A DNA stretch of 64,000 nt from contig JANFAH010000009.1 in assembly GCA_024663395.1 (NCBI GenBank), positions 1,364,001 to 1,428,000 on the forward strand. Direction: 5' to 3'. The notes below the pieces were generated by a model, which was given only the letters and a program-made list of their open reading frames with translations, was not told where the DNA came from and ran no database searches. The stretch comes from Pisolithus tinctorius (lineage: Eukaryota; Basidiomycota; Agaricomycetes; Boletales; Pisolithaceae). Made by a program: the position numbers and the translations under genes. Below, piece after piece: positions 42,814 to 52,512 of this stretch; the first letter of the stretch is position 1; every line of letters starts with the position of its first letter.

Positions 42814-44088
42814 TTGTTGTCCTTGCAGCTTGTAGTATCCACATTTTACCTTGATGTTTGTTGCAATATCATCGGCGTTTCGGTTCTCTCACTCTGCCTC
42901 TGGAGATTGGAACTCAAAGAAGTGCAATTTGGATCGTAAGGGTAGCGTAACGTAGAGAGAAATGATGGTATATAAATGCTAATCCGCGATGAACTCTCCC
43001 CTTCGTACTCGTTCGGCAATGTAGCTATTCCAAATGTTTTGCGCAATTGCACCCCGCCTCTCCGACATCCAAAGGCGTTCTGCGGTAGTTGTAATGCCAT
43101 TGGCGATCACGCCGATGTAGGGAGTAGTATACTCCCTGAGGCCGAAATAGGGATGCCAACACCAAAATTCCACCGTTACCATCCACGTCTATCGTCTTCG
43201 GAATTATCCCTTCTGCCTCGTGCGCTGCCTCGCCTGTCGAACCTTCGGAGCTCCCCGGTCCATCAATAACACACACCAGTCATCGTCCTGAAATTCCGCA
43301 TCAACATCAACCTGACATACGTCTATCCGGAATTCCGCAGTCGTGCCGCTTCAACCCTCGCCTCGCCACGTAGTCAGAAAATCACGCAGATCATCGGTAA
43401 AAACTCCGGTTACCCCTCTCGTTCCTTTCCCGCGAACCTTTCTCCGCAAAGCGAGAACCCCTTTCTACCTACAGCCTCTACCCTTCGCGTTCCACTCTAC
43501 GGTACAGTGTACACTCGCCCTGTCGGAAGATACCCGTCTTTCCTGTTGTATTTCTCAGTTACTACCTTACAGTTTGTTTTCACACGTTGCTGTATGGCTT
43601 TGACGTCTGACACGTCGTCCCCTTTATTTTTCGGAGTTTTGCTTCTCCCGCCCCACATTTCTCCGATCAGTACCTTACTATCCATGTACTATATAATTCC
43701 GCCTCAGCGACGAAACGAAAATAATCTCTTTTGGGACCCACATTCTGCATCTAGTGCGAGTCTAAAGAGTTCACAGAGTCTTCGCGTCCTCTGAGTCCGC
43801 TGCGTATCTGTGTCTTTGCGTCTACTGTGTCTACCGTGTCTTCGCGTCCTTGATCCATCAGTACTCGTTTGCCTCTCCCACGCGCTTAATTCGTCTCGGA
43901 GTTACTTCCTTGGTGCAAGATTGTCGTCCGGAATTTCAAAAGCAAGTCTGTCCCTTCCTTCGACTCTACGGAATTAAATTCCGTGACCCACATTCGACTC
44001 TTCGACCGACTCTACCATCGCATCCTACGTCTCCTTCCTACTCAGCACCCCTTGGGTCGAGCCTAGGGATTTTCCCTACAGCTTTCCC
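42814..44088. other. Harbinger intergenic region
   Basis: About 1.3 kb between the convergent 3' ends of the two Harbinger genes. I see no further gene; open stretches here are short and lack recognisable motifs. Confidence 0.55.
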
Positions 44089-45430
44089 CTATTCGCACGC
44101 TACCCAGAGGTAGTGTCCCACACCGATTACCTCCTCTGACTCGTCCGGCGGCGGAGGTGATACGAAGCCTTCGATGTCGTCTAACTCCAACGGATCGTAC
44201 ATGCGGATGATGTTGTGAATACAACATAAAGCGGGAGGAATATGGGCCTGGACGTCCATGCCATACTCTGGAGGCACGACGAGAATTCGGAAGCGACGTT
44301 TGATGACTCCGATTATCCATTCGATCACGTTTCGAAGCTGCGCGTGGCGAAGGTTGTAGCATTCCTCGGTGTTTACTGGTCTGTAAATTCCAATGAATTA
44401 TGAGTAAATAAAAACATCGATAGAAATACTTACCGTACGTGCGCGCGGCCCCATTCTGCGAGATGGTATCGTTGCCCTCGGAATGGAGTCAGGAGTTGGG
44501 GGCAATTGGGGAACCCTGCATCGGCAAGGTAGTACTTGCCGTCCGGAATAGCGAGATCGCTCAGCCGCGCATCGTGATAGACTGACGAGTCGGCCGCAGA
44601 CCCCTCCCACCCGCTAAGGACATATGTGAAGCGCATATCGAAATCGCAGCAGAGCAGGCAATTCTGGGAGGTGAAACCTTTGCGATTTCGCATCGCATCC
44701 CTTTCCTCCGAACTGGGAGCACACGCAATGTGCGTCCCATCGATTGCACCGACAGCGTCAGCAAAAAAAGGGAAAAATTTGGGGTTATCGCGAATAGTTG
44801 GGTGGACGGGGGCATCACTGCGCGGCAATCGTACGTACTTGCTGTATATATCACGAGACGAGAATGCGAACAGAATTTTTTTGAAGTACCTGGAACGACG
44901 ATTAATCCACCGAAAATGGCGCGGTCGAAGACTTACTTGGAGATCGTGCCATTCAACCTTTGAAAACGTTCACCTACATGTCTGATGGACAAACCAGTGA
45001 CAGAGGTATATAGAAAGATCGCGAGTTGCTCTTCGAGCGTGACGTGTTTGGAAGGACCGATTCCATGCTGTTGGAGCTCCCGCAATAAGATGTCGAATAC
45101 GTGCTTGTGAACTGCGAGTTCTGTACAAATTCACTCGGGATGGCCGTTCAACAATTCGGCTACCCACCCACTCCCAGTCAGGATCGACGTGTGGTATGGA
45201 ATCGGGTCAGCACGCCGCGTCGCTTCCGCGATGGCCTGTAGAGCATCTGCCAACACGAGTAGCAGGGATAAGAGTTGGAGGTGATGGTGGATGAGGATAA
45301 GAATGAGGAGTTTGCGGCGTCGATAGTGGTCGTCGTTGATGTTGATGCGCCTTTCCTCGGTCTCGTCGTCTGCAGCATCAGGAGGATCCCCACCCATCAG
45401 GTTCCTAGTTACGCCCGACTCGTCAGCCAT
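44089..45430 (-). pseudogene. PIF/Harbinger DDE transposase, one nonsense codon
   Basis: Minus-strand exons run from the ATG at 45430 to 44937, 44889 to 44434 and 44380 to the TAG at 44089-44091. Introns are 44890-44936 and 44381-44433, both GTAAGT...AG. N-terminal helix-turn-helix-like region (HVTLEEQLAIFLYTSVTGLSIRHVGERFQRLNGTISK), then the catalytic core: D in GAIDGTHIACAP, D in YYLADAGFPN and E in RNVIEWIIGVIKRRFRIL, the DDE_Tnp_4 arrangement. The only defect seen is TGA at 45131-45133 (NGHPE-stop-ICTELAV), a CGA-to-TGA change. Restoration or polymorphism at that one site would decide activity. Confidence 0.85.
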
Positions 45431-45464
45431 GACAGTTGTGTGGCGGTTATCGATATCGCCTACG

Positions 45465-45582
45465 TCTCCTCCTAAATTGGAGCTCCGCTTGAACTCTGTA
45501 TGCTTATGTCATGAAGGCCTGGGACTTTTTTTTGGGTTTTTTCACCTGGATTCTTTGTGGGACTTCGTTACTGAACTAGCTC
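45465..45582 (-). repeat. Right 118-bp terminal inverted repeat of Harbinger
   Basis: Inverse of 40977-41094; followed by TTA at 45583-45585. Confidence 0.93.
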
Positions 45583-45585
45583 TTA

Positions 45586-46671
45586 TGGTCTACTGAAGCA
45601 ACTCCCCGTCCCAGAGAGACCTTGGAACTCCATCTCCATGGACTTCATCGAACACCTCCCCAACTCCGATGGCTACTCCGCCATACTTGTGGTAGTGGAC
45701 CACCTCTCAAAGCAGGCAGTGTTCATCCCCACCCACGACTCTGTCACCTCTGCCGAACTCGCTAAGCTCTTCCTAACCCATGTCTTCTCCAAGCACGGAG
45801 TGCCAGCTAATGTCACCTCTGACAGAGGTCCTGAGTTCATCTCACACTTCTTCCGCTCTCTAGGAAAAGCCCTTGATATGCGTCTTCACTTCACTTCGGG
45901 TTACCACCCAGAAGGCAATGGCCAGACCGAGCAAACAAACCAGACCCTCGAGCAGTACCTTCGTGTCTACTGTAACTACCAACAAGACAATTGGGCTGAG
46001 CTGTTACCTCTAGCAGAGTTTGCTTTCAACAATACACCAAGTGCGACTACTGGAGTCTCTCCCTTCTTCGCTAACAAGGGATACCATCCAAACTTGTCTG
46101 TGGTCCCTGACCAAGACTTTACCTCTCCGAGGGCTCACGACTATGTCGTCAAGCTCTCCGCCCTTTATGACTTCCTCCACTCTGAAATGTCCGCCGCTCA
46201 ACAGTGCTACCAGGGTCCAGCAGATGCTAAACACATACCTCCGCCTGAGTTCAAGGTCGGAGAACAGGCCTACATCAAGGCCAAGTACTTCCGCTCCACT
46301 CATCCTTCGGAAAAACTCTCTGAAAAGTACTTGGGTCCATTCACCATCTTGGCCAGGCCAGGTACGCATTCTGTCACCCTTAAGCTCCCTGACTCTATGC
46401 GCTCGGTACATCCAGTCTTCCATGTCTCACAACTGGAAGCCACAGTGGCTAACCCTTTCCCAAACCGACAACAACCTCTGCCTCTGCCAGTGGATGTCGA
46501 TGGTGACCTTGAGTACGAAGTATCAGAGATACTCGACTCTAAGGTGGACCACCATCGCCGCCACTGTCAACTCTTGTATCTAGTCCACTGGGCTGGTTAC
46601 AAGAACACCAATGAAGAAACCTCTTGGTTGCTTGCAACTGAGCTAGATCACGCTTCTGACATAGTATCCGC
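45586..46671 (+). pseudogene. pol of gypsy A copy 2: integrase core and chromodomain
   Basis: Open reading continuing the integrase: D in SISMDFIEHLP, D in NVTSDRGPEF and E within HPEGNGQTEQTNQTLEQYL. The GPY/F-like module (KYLGPFTILARPG) and chromodomain (YEVSEILDSKVDHHRRHCQLLYLVHWAGYKNTNEETSWLLATEL) follow. No stop occurs in this segment. It is cut by the family B unit at 46671 within VSAFHEC and finishes at 48514-48565. Confidence 0.9.
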
Positions 46672-48509
46672 TGTGAGTCAAAGTGTGGAATGCTGATGAA
46701 AACCAAACAAATCCAACACAAAAGACAAATAAGAGCGAGTGGTGGTTTGCCTCTGTGGAACCTGGAGTGCAGAGAAACCTAAAGTGGGGGGAGTTTCAAT
46801 GGCAGGTGCTCCTAGCACAAGTCGTTGACAAGTTACACAGGAGTAGATGAATGGATGATGACTGAGGAGGGGATGCTGAACAGAGTGAAGGTGTTCAGCC
46901 GAAAGGACTTCTTGGAATAATGGACTTCAATAAAATGTGCTCCTGGCACAAGTCGTTGACGAGTTACACAGGAGTGGAGGGATGACTAAGACTGCTGACT
47001 AAGAGGAAGCTTGATGGAGGCAGATAGACTCTTCTGAATGAGCCTCAACTACCAAGTATACGAATGATGACAGATAGACCCCTTTGTGGAGCCTCAACTG
47101 TCAACACTGAGATAGGCACTGGACTGACTGCTGGACTGCTTCTGAATTGCTCTTTTTTTTTTATAGCTAAGTACATGGGGGTTTATATACTGAGGGGGGA
47201 GCACAGCTTGTGACAAACAAGGCACAAACACTTGGTAAGTAATGAGTAAGGACTGAGTAATCATGATGAGTAAGCGAGAAATGAAAAGTAAGCAAGCAAA
47301 GAAGATTGGTAAGTATTGGCAATGAACGAGTCAAGGATAGTCAAAATATCACAAAATGAGTCAAATAGAATCAGAAACTGAGTAAGCACACTGATATCAC
47401 ATTAGGAGGTGGCGATGCAAGCTAGATCTCGGCGGAGACATCTCTAGATCCAAAGATGGCATGACAGATGGACAGTGTTTCCAGATAGGGAAGTATTAAT
47501 TCCAGAATTGAAGGGCATGAGTCAGGTGTCAAAGGGGGCTAGGGCATTGGGGGTCTGTGGGGCAATGAGAGCATATGCGATCACGTCTCCCACCCTTTCG
47601 TCCTCTCAGCAAAGTTAACAAAAACTTCATGAACAGGGCTCTGATGGAGGAGGAGGAGAAGGGGGGACATCTTCTGCTGGATCTTGCAGTAAGAAGGCAA
47701 GATGCATGTCATACTCATCATGAATGCGATCAGGGAGGCTGGAGGACAGTAGATTATACTGCAGCTGTCGCAATGTAGGAAGAATGATGGACGAGACTGG
47801 AATAAAGACGGTGCAGGGAGCAGGGAGGAATGATCCATATGCTTCATCAACTGGGGAGACTGAAACACCCACATAAGACCTTTCTAACTGAGTGACAGAC
47901 CTGAGGCAACCAAAGAACGTCCTTCTGGAAGTCATACTGACAAGGAGAACACACTGACCAAGCTGCATGGGATGAGACAGGGCTGACAAGGATGGGATGA
48001 ACCAGGGGGCTTCAGGATGGAAGCTGGTGGGAACACCTGGCAGATATACATAGCCACTGTCTCTGGCAAATGAGACAAGCAAGATGACCGATGAAGGGGT
48101 GGCCATGATTGATGGACTTAGCGAAATGAGCGTCTGATGGATGGAGTGCTGTAGAAATGCACAGGGTGCGAGGATCCTCTCCAAATTTGGAAGGAAGAAT
48201 AGTGGGGCTGAGCACTTTAAGCGAGTGTGGGAACGGAGTCGATATCTTTGGAAATGGTGGAGATATGACAAAAACCGGAATGCTGTACACGGGCACTAAA
48301 AACCTTTAACGTGCGCTTAACTCGCTTCCTCTTTTCTCTTTAGCACTGATGACTCATTCTTGTGCGAAGGATGACTGTTAATGTCCAACAGTCTTTCTAT
48401 GCATGAGGCCTTTAGTCTTCATCTGCATCCTTGGGCATTGTGTGCAACTCATCAACGAGTTAGGCAGAGTCAGTTGTAACCATGTCCACAACACCTTTGG
48501 TGTGTGACA
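46672..48509 (-). repeat. Solo-LTR-like unit, family B copy C
   Basis: 1,838 bp from TGTGAGTC to GTGTGACA, flanked by CCGC (46668-46671) and CTGC (48510-48513), a 4-bp duplication with one CpG transition. It carries a minus-strand TATATAAA-like box near 47185 and a 214-codon open minus-strand stretch (48271-47627) shared with copy B. It is the least decayed family B copy by CpG content. Confidence 0.8.
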
Positions 48510-48513
48510 CTGC

Positions 48514-48565
48514 TTTCCATGAATGCTATCCACACAAACCTGGCCCGTACCAACCTCCGCCATAA
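48514..48565 (+). pseudogene. pol of gypsy A copy 2, last codons
   Basis: Encodes the end FHECYPHKPGPYQPPP and the TAA at 48563-48565. The same ending is continuous with the chromodomain in copy 1 (6471-6540). Confidence 0.85.
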
Positions 48566-48768
48566 TACTCCACCTACATAATCCTCCTCTGCAGGCCAAC
48601 TCCGCCTCTTACCGAACTACCTTAAGTACTTTAGAATTTTTCTCCGCTTATCCATTTCACTTCTCAGAGTCGCAAACAAAGCCACAAGTCTATTTCATAG
48701 TAGTACAAAAATATACAAACTAAAGACAAAAAAAAAAAAAGGAAAAAGGAAAGAAAAACAAGACTACT

Positions 48769-50007
48769 CTACTCTTCCATTGCTTGTCCTCCGCCACCCT
48801 CCTGTTCCTCTCCACCTTCCTTCTCTCCTCCAACTTCTTCCTCTTCCTCGTTATCCCCCTCCGCACCTTCATCTGCTTCTTCATTCTTGTCCTCTGCCAC
48901 CTCTGACTGAGGCCTCTTCCATCCTCCACCTGTGTGCTTGACCTCAGCCATCCTGGCCTCTCACGCATCCTCCCTCCTCCTCATCTCTGCCCACTCTGCC
49001 CAGGCACAGTACAGTGCCCACTCGTTGGCTGTCTGCTCTGCTGCCACCACCATCCACTCTGCTGCCCTTGCCATCCTCTCAAAGGCTGTCGCAACCTTCT
49101 TGTGTGCCGCTGCATACCTCTCCGCAACCTGCAGCTGCTGCTCCTGCTCCCACTCCATCCACCAGGAGGAGACCCCCGCTTCTAAGGGTCCCTCATGCGG
49201 TGTTGCTGGCTCCTCCTCGTCTTCTCTGCCTACCTCCCACTTGTCATCTGCTTCCTCCGTCTCTGTCACTTTCTCCTTTCCCTTCCCTCATGTCCTCTTC
49301 TTCTTCTCTCCTCAGGAACTCCCCGTCCCTGCTCTCTTCCACGAGGGTCCCACCGCCACCTCTTCCCACATCCAACTGCAGGTTTTCTTCTTGTTGTGGC
49401 AGGGCACACAGGCCCTGGTCTTACCTTGCCCTGGCTTGCACTGACCCACCATCAGACTCGCTATGCAGCAAGTGCAAGGGGGCTGCCTGGTCATGGTGAC
49501 CACCACAGAGGTCCCAGGGACCCTCTGGGCAGTGTTGACATTGTAGACCGCGCCACTTAACCTGAAATAAAAATACAAGTCAGCTCCACTTGACTTGTAG
49601 GATTCTGTCACTCACCTTTGCGTAGCCTCATCCCGCCTGGCCTGGGCCCTCTGCCTCTGCTTCTCTGCCTCTTCTGCTGCTCTCTGTCTTTGCCTTTCGG
49701 CCTCTTCCTCCACTGCCTTCTTCCACTGTGCTTCCTCCTCCTCTCTCTGCCTCCGCTCTGCCTCCAGTCGTGCCTCCTCCACCTTTCGTCATCTGGCCTC
49801 CTCCTGTTTGGCCTTACACTCCGCCTCGTGCTCTTTCTCTCTCTGCTCCGCCTCCGCTCACCGACATGCTTTCTCCATGTTCTTCTCACGCTTGGTGTCG
49901 GTCAAGTCATCGGTAAGGACGACCAACGCATTGTCTGTGACTTGGGAGTAGTCACAGGAGTGGCCTGGGGTTGGCTGGGGGGTTGTGTTCTCACGCTGGA
50001 AGGACAT
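48769..50007 (-). pseudogene. Antisense accessory gene of gypsy A copy 2, zinc-cluster-like
   Basis: Opposite strand to its host element. ATG at 50005-50007 (MSFQRENTTPQPTPGHSCDYSQ); exon 1 to 49616, rich in Glu/Arg/Ala heptads. A 54-bp intron (49562-49615, GTGAGT...TTTCAG) sits at the same place as in copy 1. Exon 2 has six cysteines spaced C-X2-C-X8-C-X9-C-X2-C-X6-C (CTCCIASLMVGQC...CVPCHNKKKTC), then an acidic, Trp/Ala-rich coiled-coil-like tail ending QAMEE at the TAG at 48769-48771. Exon 1 has two in-frame stops of the CGA-to-TGA kind, and exon 2 has one near 48957. Conservation of reading, intron and cysteine spacing between two diverged copies argues that it was a real gene of the family. 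Function unknown. Confidence 0.68.
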
Positions 50008-50190
50008 GGTGATGAGGGAAGAAGGTACAAAGGTTCGGTACCCTAACACGTGTTTTTAAGCAGTACTTCAAACTCCAATGGAGCTCTGCTGTGGCTAAAG
50101 CCATCATCCTTGAGGCATCAAAATAATTTCAAATGATCAACTCGTGTTGATCTCGTCCCATACATGTGGCCTTCAGGGGTTCAGGCCCTA

Positions 50191-50202
50191 AGGGGGGGGC
50201 AC
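50191..50202 (+). promoter_or_regulatory. Polypurine tract of gypsy A copy 2
   Basis: AGGGGGGGGCAC lies directly before the 3' LTR, the expected plus-strand primer. The complementary C-run is at the matching place in copy 1. Confidence 0.75.
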
Positions 50203-50916
50203 TGTCATAACTGTGCATTCGTCATAAGTCTTTGCTCACTCTGCAACCTTTTCCACTGGTCATCTGCTCACTCCATACCAACTCTGCCCAACTTCTGTTG
50301 GTTGCGAACCATCTCCACTCCGACTGCTGTCAGACTTGTGTTGCTCTCCTACCGGACTGAGTGGTCTGTTCTCTGAGGGGTCATGTGACTACCTTCACAG
50401 TCAGGTACTCCACAGCATGCTCACCGCATGGTCCAGCACCTGGACTGTTTCCTTTTCTGGATGTTCTGTGTTACCCGTTCGTATGTCCTCCATCTACCCT
50501 TCATTCGTTGTCCAGGAAATTTTACTTGAAAATTTATGAGTCTCCATATGTCAGTTCTGATTCCGATTACTGTACCTCTGTAGCAGTATAAAAGCATGTA
50601 CTGTACTCCGCTGTTCTTCAGTATGAATATCAACTTAGTTCCTACTCCCTCTGATTCCGTCTTCTGCCTGTCAGAGTTATCTCCGACTCTCCATCTGTAC
50701 TCTCCCTCTGAAATACGAGGGCTGAGATCATGCAAGGGGGTAGCGCACGAGCTAAACCCAATGCCCTCACTCCACTCCGCCTTTGCTTTGGCGGTCTTTG
50801 TTCCTGCTGACACTCCACTAGTCGGAGTTCTGTTCCTTCGTGTCGGACTTGCTTCCAAACCTTTCTCTAGACCTTGTATAGCATCAGAGTTGGTCAGAGT
50901 AGGCCTGGACTTGACA
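50203..50916 (+). repeat. 3' LTR of gypsy A copy 2
   Basis: 714 bp matching 36353-37066 with a few dozen differences, nearly all transitions at or near CpG. Followed by CTAGT. Confidence 0.93.
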
Positions 50917-50921
50917 CTAGT

Positions 50922-52422
50922 CAGAGATGGCTATAGTGAACGATTTCCAGAACTGCTTGAACTTGTCATGTCCTGTCCATCCTTCGCTGAGAATGAAGGA
51001 ACCTTGAATGATGCAGGTAGATTAGCAGGTAAGCCAGAGTCATCCTTGGCCTGACGTTGACGCTTCTTCCTCTTTGGGGCATCACTAGGGATCAACCCAC
51101 TGATACTTTGTGTGTCTGAATCCTTGTCCTTCACCAGTTGCATCTGCTTCCTCCTGTTCTTCGAGTCAGCTGATGAAGGCTCTGGAGACATAGACATGCG
51201 AATATTTGTATGTAGTGGAATGCGAGGTACTGCCTCTGGTGAGTTGACAACTGAACCTGAGTGCCTTCTCGACTCCACATCTCACTCCACCGGACATTCG
51301 CACGTGTCAAATCTGGCGGGATCGTAGTGCCAGTGCCCGCTTTCGGGAGGACCCAAAGGTTGATGGGACGGGCCACCGGGGGGCTTCGAGTCCCAATGAG
51401 GCTGCGAGTGATGGGCAGAGTGAGGCAACGTCTCCATGGGACTCAGGGCGCAGCAAGGTCCTGGGGAGTGGGAGGTGTAGTAAGGTTGCTGCAAAGGGTG
51501 AGTCAGATATTCAGAACGTCCATGGTGGTCACGATCCTCCCAGTCATGATGGTGCTCCGGGTGAGGACTGCAGCAATCCCAGGCCATATCATGATCTGCT
51601 GCATGTAGCTCATGTGGATACAAAGGCAGCATATGCTGGGAAGCTGGAATGCTCAGCTGAGCCAGCTTGATTGGCTGATGACTTGGAGGAGGGTAGGCTG
51701 GGAAGGTGGAAACAGGAGAGCGAGGGCAAGTGGGATGGGGAGCAGGTGACATGGATCCTGAAGGGACATGTAGTGGGCAGTTGAAGTACTCCGAGTGCTG
51801 TGCTAGATCCTGGTTGGCAGAAGATCACAGTTCTTCTGTCGAGAGCTGCTGTTGTGGGACAGGGTGGTGCAGCAAGAGACATGGGTGACCAGCGGGGCCA
51901 CAACCAACACTATCCTGGGAAGGGCCAGAGAAGTCGTGGTGATGGGGGCGAGCGACATCCATGGGGGCAAGTGGGGTGTGAGAGGTGGTGCCGCAATTCA
52001 TCGATGGAAACAGGAGGGGGAGGACCCCTGAATGGAGGAGAGGCATGGCTAACAGGCACAGGAGGCGGGGGCAAATGAAGGCTATTGTTATTTCCTGGAC
52101 CTCTAGAGTTGGACCTAAGTAAGGGGCAGGTGGAAGTCGACTGAAGGAGGAGCGGAGCGCCACTCAAGCCAGGTGGAAGTGTAGATGGGTTAGCATAGGC
52201 ATTTGGGTGAACGTCTTGCGGACCAGGGGCAGTGGGAAGCTGACCACCAGTCGCTTGGGCATTCTTTAGCAACTGTAGTCGCTGTGAGATGACATGACAC
52301 ACCTCAGAGATGTATGGGTTGATTCGGATGGCGTGCGAGTATGCGTCCAGCACAGAGTCTGGGATACTAATTAGTAGAGGCCACCACCAGTCAACTTGAT
52401 AGATGAACCTGCTTCGACTCAT
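50922..52422 (-). pseudogene. Accessory gene of Plavaka element, 5' part: Pro/His/Ser-rich protein
   Basis: ATG at 52420-52422. The N-terminal block MSRSRFIYQVDWWWPLLISIPDSVLDAYSHAIRINPYISEVCHVISQRLQLL looks folded and helical. The rest is very Pro/His/Ser-rich, followed by a likely nuclear localisation cluster (DAPKRKKRQRQ, about 51055-51085). The reading shifts frame near 51900 and has stops near 51830 and 51280. It is cut by gypsy A copy 2 and continues at 36352. A second copy (62713-63120) conserves the C-terminal part. I do not recognise a family; a transposon-encoded accessory or regulatory protein is the simplest inference. Confidence 0.55.
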
Positions 52423-52512
52423 GGTCAGGGATTGGATAGCAAATGTTACATGGTAAATATGGCTGATTGATTCGGGTGGTTCTCAAGTATGCGTCGAGTG
52501 TACCATGGCGAG

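Larger units (their letters stand above)
40977..45582. mobile_element. Complete PIF/Harbinger DNA transposon
   Basis: 4,606 bp with 118-bp terminal inverted repeats (40977-41094 and 45465-45582; three mismatches) starting GAGCTAGTTC. It is flanked by the 3-bp duplication TTA (40974-40976 and 45583-45585), the target site of this superfamily. Two divergently placed genes: a Myb/SANT-like DNA-binding protein on the plus strand and a DDE transposase on the minus strand. CpG is frequent throughout, in contrast with the surrounding gypsy copy, so it is young. Confidence 0.95.
36353..50916 (+). mobile_element. Ty3/gypsy retrotransposon family A, copy 2
   Basis: 14,564 bp including two later insertions; about 8.1 kb when these are removed. 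Two 714-bp LTRs flanked by the 5-bp duplication CTAGT (36348-36352 and 50917-50921). Order: 5' LTR, self-priming site, gag, frameshift signal, pol (with chromodomain), antisense accessory gene, polypurine tract, 3' LTR. It is interrupted by PIF/Harbinger (40977-45582) and family B (46672-48509). LTRs differ mainly by CpG-type transitions. It inserted in the Plavaka accessory gene. Confidence 0.95.

Noticed and set aside
43343..43794. Third Harbinger gene
   Set aside because: Short plus-strand frames between the two genes, with no motif and no splice support.
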